From JBEKIK01 sp050013075 (GTDB taxonomy: Bacteria > Planctomycetota > Planctomycetia > Pirellulales > Thermoguttaceae): a DNA stretch of 6,321 nt. The stretch is from the NCBI GenBank assembly GCA_050013075.1, contig JBEKFZ010000161.1, positions 1 to 6,321 on the forward strand, read 5' to 3'. The notes below the pieces were generated by a model that saw nothing but the letters and a program-made list of their open reading frames with translations, had not been told where the DNA came from and did not search any database. Shown in pieces: positions 1 through 3,841 of the stretch. Made by a program: the position numbers and the translations under genes. Position 1 is the stretch's first letter; each line of letters starts with the position of its first letter.

Positions 1-416
1 CCCTGATCGCCCGGTTTCTATCCTCCAATCCATGTAACTGAATCGTTAGGTATGGTCCGATCATCCATTGTTTGCAGTATCGTCAAAAAAACAGTCATGC
101 TTGATAAAATAAGAAAGCCTGGGAAGTTACGCATTTTACTTATTATGCACAAACGGGAAATATGCTATATCATGGATTTCAATTAAGATCATTGAAATTG
201 TGCTTGCTCCGCTAACGGAGAATTTTGAAACTGCTTGGTTTTACCATATCACTTCAAGAAATGACGCAACCTTATAATTTTCAACGAGTAAACACTACTG
301 GCAGGTGCTAGATAAGCATTACGAAAAGGCTGCAACCACAAGCATGGTTGGTGTGACAATCCGGTAGACTACTGGATTATTTTCCTATATAGTAAAATAC
401 CAGTGGGAGGCTCGCC
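1..416. other. AT-rich region without a gene
   Basis: I find no supportable gene here; the reading frames are short and do not resemble proteins. The first ~40 bases have two frames open from the left edge, both closing within 40 bases, so the tail of a gene entering from the left cannot be excluded. Visible structure is an 8-bp inverted repeat (ATTTCAAT at 176-183, ATTGAAAT at 191-198) and a 6-bp one (CAACCA at 333-338, TGGTTG at 345-350) close to the likely promoter of the broken toxin gene. Confidence 0.5.
365..392 (+). promoter_or_regulatory. Possible promoter of the BrnT/antitoxin pair
   Basis: TAGACT (365-370) and TATAGT (387-392) are separated by 16 bases and match the sigma70 -35 and -10 consensus at 4/6 and 5/6 positions. 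They end 24 bases before the GTG start at 417. The CAACCA/TGGTTG inverted repeat at 333-350 lies just upstream and could be an operator for a ribbon-helix-helix antitoxin. Both assignments are inference from position and pattern only. Confidence 0.3.
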
Positions 417-683
417 GTGATTTTCCGGTGGAACGACTGGAACATCTAACACATCGCCGAACACGGCGTATCCCCCGAGGAGGCGGAGTGGGTCGTCGAA
501 CATGCCAAACCGCCATATCCGCAATTGCGGGAAGAGGACAAATGGCGAATCGTCGGGCGTGGATACGCAGCACGATGGCTGCAAGTGTTCTTTATCATTG
601 ATCCAGCGGACACCGTGTATGTGATTCATGCGAGACCGCTTACCGAACGCGAAAAGAAACGGGAACGAAATAGGACGCGATGA
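417..683 (+). pseudogene. BrnT-like toxin gene with in-frame TAA at codon 11
   Basis: Read from the GTG at 417, which has GGGAGG at 405-410 with a 6-base spacer, the frame gives VIFRWNDWNI, a TAA at 447-449, then HIAEHGVSPEEAEWVVEHAK and onward to the TGA at 681-683. Apart from the stop it reads as a full-length BrnT-like protein of about 88 codons. It has the N-terminal W-N...H-I-x-x-H-G-V-x-P-E-E pattern, a middle ending in LQVFFIID, and the C-terminal VIHARPLTEREKKRER. BrnT toxins are small RNases of type II toxin-antitoxin systems, neutralised by BrnA. Relatives usually carry Glu at the interrupted position, so a single GAA-to-TAA change would explain the stop. The only early in-frame restart is a TTG at 525-527, which would lose a third of the protein. 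The TGA overlaps the next gene's ATG by ATGA. A sequencing error or stop readthrough are the alternatives. Confidence 0.75.
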
Positions 684-1039
684 AAAAAAACAATTTGCCT
701 AATGCCGCTCGCAAAAAACGTGGCAAATCCTCGACCTCCAAACCGTACTGGGAAATGACTACCGCCGAGTTGCGTGAGGCGACAAAGAAGTTTGACCAGG
801 AATTCATCGGCGACACGTTCGGCCCGCCGACGCCGGAGCAACGGGCGCAATTCGAGAGGGCCAAACGGAAGCGCGGTCGGCCACAGGTCGGCTCTGGATC
901 GAAGACGATCAGCGTCACGGTGGAAGCCCGGCTATTGGCCAAAACCGACCGGCTTGCCAAGAAGCTCCATCTGCCCCGCGCCGTCCTCATCGCCCGAGGA
1001 CTTCAGGCCGTAGTGGGCGAAGAATTGGCGATTCGGTAG
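680..1039 (+). CDS. Antitoxin-like ribbon-helix-helix protein, partner of the broken BrnT
   Basis: This 119-residue basic protein starts at the ATG at 680, inside the ATGA overlap with the BrnT stop, with AGGA at 672-675; that implies translational coupling. The N-terminus (about 1-20) is rich in Lys/Arg. Residues 23-45 (YWEMTTAELREATKKF...) form a likely helical toxin-contact region. A hinge KRKRGRPQVGSG (62-73) follows, resembling the RGRP-x-G motif preceding the DNA-binding part of BrnA-type antitoxins. Residues 75-113 (KTISVTV, then helices around 83-96 and 99-113) look like a ribbon-helix-helix fold. In such systems the antitoxin binds the toxin and represses the shared promoter. Toxin-first gene order with overlap is typical of brnTA. 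The frame is intact although the toxin gene carries a nonsense codon. The antitoxin role is inferred from fold and context; an exact family is not assigned. Confidence 0.75.
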   Translation: MKKNNLPNAARKKRGKSSTSKPYWEMTTAELREATKKFDQEFIGDTFGPPTPEQRAQFERAKRKRGRPQVGSGSKTISVTVEARLLAKTDRLAKKLHLPRAVLIARGLQAVVGEELAIR

Positions 1040-1364
1040 GCTGCTGTATTGTAGCCGGCATACGCCGTGTGCCGATTCCCGCACACTGCGTGTGCGGACT
1101 ACGTTGCCAAGAACTTTAGCCACACCCTTTCACAGCAGGGGATTGCTTGGCGCGTTGCAATTCTATATGCTAAAGTCAGCCTCCATTGGGCCGATCCGTC
1201 CACGCCGAAGTGGGGCGGCAGTCTGAGACAATGGAAATCAGGACGAAAGAAAGCGAACCTGAATTAAGTATTGTGGCCCCGGAATTTGCCCATTCTTCAT
1301 TAATCGGACCTGTCCCGTTTTTTCCGTTTTCTAACTCCAGGATTCGGCAATAATTTAGAACTAG
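1040..1364. other. Intergenic region between antitoxin and tRNA-Ile
   Basis: No gene is supportable here. It holds the palindromes at 1056-1097. Around 1306-1330 there is a GGACCTGTCC palindrome followed by CCG and T6, which is terminator-like on the plus strand but with too short a stem to call. A 66-codon frame at 1067-1267 starts inside the palindromes and shows no protein-like features. Confidence 0.45.
1056..1097. repeat. Overlapping palindromes after the antitoxin gene
   Basis: Seventeen bases after the antitoxin stop begins a series of self-complementary words. CGGCA (1056-1060) can pair with TGCCG (1070-1074). GTGTGC (1067-1072) can pair with GCACAC (1081-1086). CCGCACAC (1079-1086) pairs perfectly with GTGTGCGG (1090-1097) around a 3-base loop. 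The last two use the same GCACAC and exclude each other. No T-run follows, so this is not a standard intrinsic terminator, though it may stop or protect the transcript. It could also be a copy of a dispersed REP-like repeat. Confidence 0.5.
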
Positions 1365-1438
1365 TGGGCGCACCAAGATTCGAACTTGGGACCTCGTCCT
1401 TATCAGGGACGCGCTCTAACCAACTGAGCTATGCGCCC
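1365..1438 (-). tRNA. tRNA-Ile (anticodon GAT)
   Basis: The minus strand folds into a 74-nt cloverleaf. The acceptor arm is GGGCGCA (1432-1438) with TGCGCCC (1366-1372). The D arm is GCTC...GAGC. The anticodon stem CGTCC/GGACG encloses the loop CTGATAA, giving anticodon GAT. The T arm carries the invariant GTTCGAATC. The discriminator base A is at 1365 and CCA is not encoded. It decodes AUC/AUU isoleucine codons. In many bacteria tRNA-Ile(GAT) lies in the rRNA spacer; here it stands alone with no rRNA in the window. Confidence 0.97.
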
Positions 1439-1490
1439 GAGACATCGTAAGTCGTTGCTCCTTGTTGACTTTTTATCATCGGTTGAATCA

Positions 1491-1561
1491 GGCTAAAACT
1501 GTCATTTTCACGGGCAACGCCCGCTGCGACGCCCGGCAAGGCGTCAAAAGCACCTTTAGCC
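1491..1561. repeat. Nested inverted-repeat element with two internal hairpins
   Basis: GGCTAAA (1491-1497) is exactly complementary to TTTAGCC (1555-1561). Inside, TTTT (1505-1508) faces AAAA (1546-1549). Inside that are two perfect hairpins: CGGGC-AAC-GCCCG (1511-1523) and GACGCC-CGGCAA-GGCGTC (1528-1545). The set can fold as a three-way junction closed by a long stem with an internal loop, on either strand. It lies 53 bases upstream of tRNA-Ile in that gene's orientation, away from any protein gene. It could be a small structured RNA, a regulatory leader, or the remnant of a mobile element end. No function is assigned. Confidence 0.4.
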
Positions 1562-1813
1562 TATCCTTTCCATACAAAGACTTACGATACCTAATGTTAC
1601 ATCATTCTACCACATGTGACTGTCCCGCCAAGCCCTACCCTGTTTTTCCAATCTACACCCACAAGTCGATTCGCTGGGCCATATAAATCCGCTGTAAAAC
1701 ACGTTTCTTCGGACCCTGGAGCGGTCCCCCACTAACCGCTAATGTGGCGTGGCAAATCACGAAGCATGGCAAACTCGCGTAAATTATTGTAGTTATTGAA
1801 TTTGCAATAGGAT

Positions 1814-1841
1814 TTGACAGGTAATTGCCTTGCCATAGAAT
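1814..1841 (+). promoter_or_regulatory. Sigma70-type promoter of the tatA-like gene
   Basis: A perfect TTGACA (1814-1819) is separated by 16 bases from TAGAAT (1836-1841), which matches the -10 consensus at 5/6 positions. Transcription would begin near 1848, about 64 bases before the ATG at 1912. A second AT-rich word, TAATAT at 1844-1849, is too far from the -35 to be preferred. Confidence 0.6.
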
Positions 1842-1911
1842 TTAATATGGATTTTTGTTTGGGGGGCAGTGAAAAAGTGGCTGTGCTTAACCGTTCGGAT
1901 AAGGTGAATGG

Positions 1912-2238
1912 ATGGACTGTGTATTTGGTTTTCTCGGCTTGCCTGCTCCAACGCAGTTGATAGTCCTACTGGTGCTCGCAGTTCTGCTTTTTGGCCAGAA
2001 TTTGCCCCAAGTTGCCCGGTCCTTGGGACAAAAACTTGCCGAGTTCAGGCGTGGGATGAGGAGTATCGAGGATGAAATCCGGACAATCGCCTCCGAAATT
2101 ACCTCGCCCGCCCCAAGCCGGCCGGCAATCGAAAACTCAAAACCCCGGGATGATCCCTACAACCATTCAGAGCGCGAGGACGATCCATCCGACCGCGACG
2201 AGCCTACCGCCCCCAAATTCGAACCCCCGGCGGCTTGA
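1912..2238 (+). CDS. TatA-like twin-arginine translocase subunit
   Basis: The 108-residue protein has the TatA/Hcf106 layout. A short N-terminal extension (1-12) precedes a membrane helix (about 13-28, TQLIVLLVLAVLLFG). Then comes the hinge FGQNLP (27-32), an amphipathic helix (about 33-58: VARSLGQKLAEFRRGMRSIE) and an unstructured acidic/proline-rich tail. F27-G28 is the conserved Phe-Gly of the family. Q15, 12 residues before F27, matches the polar residue (Gln8) of E. coli TatA, where TatB has Glu, so a TatA role is favoured. TatA multimers form the conduit for folded proteins recruited by TatC in the inner membrane. AAGGTG at 1901-1906 supports the ATG at 1912. No tatC or tatB is nearby, so it is a stand-alone copy with its own promoter. 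Specialised TatA duplicates occur in many bacteria; whether this is the main one cannot be told. Confidence 0.85.
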   Translation: MDCVFGFLGLPAPTQLIVLLVLAVLLFGQNLPQVARSLGQKLAEFRRGMRSIEDEIRTIASEITSPAPSRPAIENSKPRDDPYNHSEREDDPSDRDEPTAPKFEPPAA

Positions 2239-2296
2239 TAATCGAAAAATCCACTTCGTTTATTGGATATCGGATTGCCAAAGTGACCAAGAGTTA

Positions 2297-2320
2297 GGGA
2301 GGCAGTTGCACTGCCGCCCC
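2297..2320 (+). terminator. Hairpin after tatA-like gene, possible terminator without T-run
   Basis: GGCAGT (2301-2306) pairs with ACTGCC (2310-2315) around TGC. The stem extends past one mismatch by GGG (2297-2299) against the C-run at 2317-2320. It begins 58 bases after the stop codon. No T-tract follows, so termination is only a possibility. Confidence 0.35.
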
Positions 2321-2438
2321 GGATTTGATGGACTGGATGTCTTATACTTCTTGCCGACCACTTCCATCAAACCATTAACTGATTAAAATAATCTCTGTTA
2401 TGGAAAGGCGGTTGTTACATCCGCGATTAGGCGCCATA

Positions 2439-2498
2439 CTTGGGTGCCATGCCCGCGCTTGTCGTGGGCTTGGGTGCCATGTCCACGCTTGTCGTGGG
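2439..2498 (+). repeat. Two tandem 30-bp hairpin-forming repeats (REP-like)
   Basis: Two adjacent 30-bp copies (2439-2468 and 2469-2498) read CTTGGGTGCCAT, then a variable GCCCGCG or GTCCACG, then CTTGTCGTGGG. They differ at only two positions. In each copy the 7-base arm can pair with the following CGTGGGC around a CTTGT loop. Both differences become G-U pairs in a plus-strand RNA. They end 22 bases before tRNA-Val. The unit resembles REP-like palindromes scattered in planctomycete genomes, which is a recollection and not a search result. Confidence 0.7.
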
Positions 2499-2520
2499 CT
2501 TGTATTGATATATCATTTCC

Positions 2521-2594
2521 GGGCGGCTAGCTCAGTTGGTTAGAGCGCCATGCTCACACCGTGGAGGTCGCTGGTTCGAATCCAGTGCCGCCCA
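2521..2594 (+). tRNA. tRNA-Val (anticodon CAC)
   Basis: A 74-nt cloverleaf. The acceptor arm is GGGCGGC (2521-2527) with GCCGCCC (2587-2593) and discriminator A at 2594. The D arm is GCTC...GAGC. The anticodon stem CCATG/CGTGG encloses the loop CTCACAC, giving anticodon CAC, which decodes GUG. The T arm GCTGG-TTCGAAT-CCAGT is regular, with one G-T pair, and CCA is not encoded. Immediately after the 3' end begins a truncated PIN gene, the arrangement expected when the 3' end of a tRNA has served as an integration site. Confidence 0.97.
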
Positions 2595-2807
2595 TTTGAA
2601 CGCTCGTATGGATCGCTTTTGGAACCCGCCGCAGTTGCCGCCGACGTGTGCCTAGATGCCGACGATCTGCACATCTTAGGATTGGCCAAAACAGGACGGG
2701 CCGACTACCTCGTCACCGGCGACGAAGATCTTCTGATCCTAAAGCGTTTTGGACGCTGCCGAATCGTCACCCCGCGCCAATTCTGGTCGCGCATGCACCG
2801 GAAATAA
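2595..2807 (+). pseudogene. C-terminal fragment of a PIN-domain toxin (COG1569 type)
   Basis: From just after the tRNA the frame reads FERSYGSLLEPAAVAADV..., then LDADDLHILGLAKTGRADYL, VTGDEDLLIL and RIVTPRQFW, to the TAA at 2805-2807. This matches the C-terminal half of PIN-family ribonuclease toxins: the D-x-D-D-L segment, the ADYLVTGD-x-DLL strand with its metal-binding acidic residues, and the terminal R-I-V-T-P-x-x-F motif. PIN toxins of this group are about 130-140 residues. The first half, with the essential N-terminal Asp (usually in a V-x-D-T-N-V motif), is absent. The only ATG in frame (2550) lies inside the tRNA anticodon arm, so the 85-codon frame from there is an artefact of fusion. 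I judge it a non-functional remnant. Its 3' end faces the UPF0175 gene with 8 bases between. Confidence 0.8.
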
Positions 2808-2815
2808 ATGCGAAC

Positions 2816-3067
2816 TCAGCCACGGTTTAATTCCCTCTGTAAGTCGTCGACGTCAACTTGAAAAACGTTTATTTCGTTGCGTGCCAGGGCCTTTAAGAAT
2901 TCATCTCGGTTCAATCCGGCTATTTCGGCGGCCCTTTCTTGGGAGATTATTCCGCGGCTGTACCAGAACATGGAAGCAGCCAGCCGCATTTCCCGTGCGA
3001 ACTCCTCCGGCGACCGCCGCATGGCCACAAACACGTCCTCGGGCAGATCTAAAGTTATGGTTTGCAT
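2816..3067 (-). CDS. UPF0175 family antitoxin-like protein
   Basis: This 83-residue protein begins MQTITLDLPEDVFVAM and continues with SPEEFAREMRLAASMFWYSR, a helix-turn-helix-like stretch (GIISQERAAEIAGLNRDEFL, about 39-58) and the terminal INVFQVDVDDLQRELNR. That order is characteristic of UPF0175. Members are thought to be antitoxins, commonly next to a DUF3368 PIN-like toxin gene just downstream. GGAG stands 10 bases before the ATG. The downstream position here holds the unrelated-type PIN fragment in the opposite orientation, and no DUF3368 gene is present, so this is an orphan. The gene itself is intact with a good promoter. It may have been kept as an anti-addiction gene or a regulator; that is inference. 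Confidence 0.85.
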   Translation of the reverse strand: MQTITLDLPEDVFVAMRRSPEEFAREMRLAASMFWYSRGIISQERAAEIAGLNRDEFLKALARNEINVFQVDVDDLQRELNRG

Positions 3068-3100
3068 GGCGATAATACTCCGGCAAATGATACACCATTT

Positions 3101-3128
3101 ATTTTAACAACTTTTGATTCAATTTCAA
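3101..3128 (-). promoter_or_regulatory. Promoter of the UPF0175 gene
   Basis: On the minus strand TTGAAA (3123-3128) and TAAAAT (3101-3106) are separated by 16 bases; each matches the sigma70 consensus at 5/6 positions. The expected start of transcription is about 27 bases before the ATG. Confidence 0.55.
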
Positions 3129-3188
3129 AGTGGAAAAAGAATAAAGGGTTTGTGAATCTTTTTTAGGGTATTATTCATTTCTGTCAAG

Positions 3189-3212
3189 AAAAAAAGACTC
3201 CCGACCCCTTTT
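3189..3212 (-). terminator. Possible terminator-like or REP-like element after the zinc-ribbon gene
   Basis: On the minus strand AAAAGGGG is followed by TCGGGAGTC and seven T residues. AAAAG/CTTTT can close a loop, but the inner pairing is imperfect. It lies about 50 bases past the zinc-ribbon gene's stop, a sensible place for a terminator. The wording also resembles dispersed repeats I associate with REP-associated transposases, which is unverified. Confidence 0.35.
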
Positions 3213-3265
3213 ATCTGCATATGACAAGTGTAGACAAGGCACATATATTTTTATGGGCAGATGTT

Positions 3266-3679
3266 TTATTTATGGTCGAAGGCTTTTTGTATTTCTTTTT
3301 GCATATTTTCTATATATGATTGTGCTTGTTGTTTATTAATATATTTTTCCAACTCCATTGAAAGCATATTGCCAACAAAAACCGCACCAACAATTATGAA
3401 AAACAGAATCCATCCAGATATAGTGGACATTTGCTTGTTTTTATTTTCTTTGGCAACCGCACCATATATAATTGGCTCACGGAAAGATGGTTCATCATCG
3501 GGTTGATCCCAGGATTGTGTTGATGGGGGTTGAGGGACATCGGGTTGATTCCACGGGATTTCTGGTTCTGGATGTATGATGTTAATAATATTCTTACATT
3601 TTGGGCATTTACCTTTTCGTCCAGCCAATTTGTCATCCACATTAAAGAATGTCTTACAATGTTCACATTGGATTTGCAT
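3266..3679 (-). CDS. Zinc-ribbon protein with one membrane helix
   Basis: The 137-residue product opens with an MJ0042-type zinc ribbon. C5-x-x-C8 and C25-x-x-C28 enclose FFNVDDKLAGRKGK, a pattern very common at the N-terminus of planctomycete and deltaproteobacterial proteins. A Pro/Gln/Asp-rich linker (36-70) follows, holding the same word twice 14 residues apart (WNQPD at 43, WDQPD at 57). Next is a basic stretch KENKNKQ (77-83), one membrane helix (about 87-106, ISGWILFFIIVGAVFVGNML) and a charged, probably coiled-coil tail (109-137). By the positive-inside rule the ribbon is cytoplasmic and the tail outside. A strong SD, AGGAGA 7 bases before the ATG, fixes the start. The gene is clearly more AT-rich than the module protein upstream, so recent acquisition is possible. 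Its function is unknown; a signalling or assembly anchor role would be a guess. Confidence 0.8.
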   Translation of the reverse strand: MQIQCEHCKTFFNVDDKLAGRKGKCPKCKNIINIIHPEPEIPWNQPDVPQPPSTQSWDQPDDEPSFREPIIYGAVAKENKNKQMSTISGWILFFIIVGAVFVGNMLSMELEKYINKQQAQSYIENMQKEIQKAFDHK

Positions 3680-3736
3680 GACTTATTCTCCTTTTATCAA
3701 TTAATTCCGGGATTAATTTCGGAGATGCCATACTCA

Positions 3737-3745
3737 ATTATAACA
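3737..3745 (-). promoter_or_regulatory. Extended -10 promoter of the zinc-ribbon gene
   Basis: On the minus strand a perfect TATAAT (3737-3742) is preceded by TG plus one base (TGT), the extended -10 motif, which can work without a good -35; none is seen. It lies 58 bases before the ATG, so the gene is probably transcribed separately from the upstream module protein. Confidence 0.45.
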
Positions 3746-3841
3746 GAAGGAAATGCCGACATGCTTATTTTAATAATGTTGATATGCCGATGTCTACCCC
3801 ACCGCATAGACTCTGGATTCTGCCTCCACGGCATTTTAATT

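Larger units (their letters stand above)
1439..1911. other. Intergenic region between tRNA-Ile and tatA-like gene
   Basis: No gene is supportable. A 74-codon frame at 1462-1686 runs through the structured element and looks random. Contents are the nested inverted repeat at 1491-1561, the palindrome CACATGTG at 1611-1618, an inverted repeat GGACC (1711-1715)/GGTCC (1723-1727), and the promoter at 1814-1841 for the next gene. Confidence 0.5.

Noticed and set aside
1067..1267. 66-codon frame after the antitoxin
   Set aside because: It starts inside palindromes, has no ribosome site, and its translation has no recognisable features.
1306..1330. Intrinsic terminator GGACCTGTCC plus T-run
   Set aside because: The palindrome has only a 2-base centre, so the RNA stem would be about 3 bp, too weak to call.
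1491..1561. Integron attC site
   Set aside because: The fold is suggestive, but the required core motifs (GTTRRRY and its partner) are not at the ends, and no integrase or cassette is present.
1462..1686. 74-codon frame across the structured element
   Set aside because: The sequence is dominated by the hairpins and has no SD or protein-like pattern.
2072..2386. 104-codon frame overlapping the tatA-like tail
   Set aside because: It is a shifted reading of the low-complexity TatA tail continuing into intergenic DNA.
2439..2498. CRISPR array
   Set aside because: Only two directly adjacent copies with no spacer between them and no cas genes; this is a tandem repeat.
2550..2807. An 85-codon gene starting inside tRNA-Val
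   Set aside because: The ATG is in the tRNA anticodon arm and the first 15 codons are tRNA sequence. Only the part after 2594 has PIN similarity, so I report a fragment.
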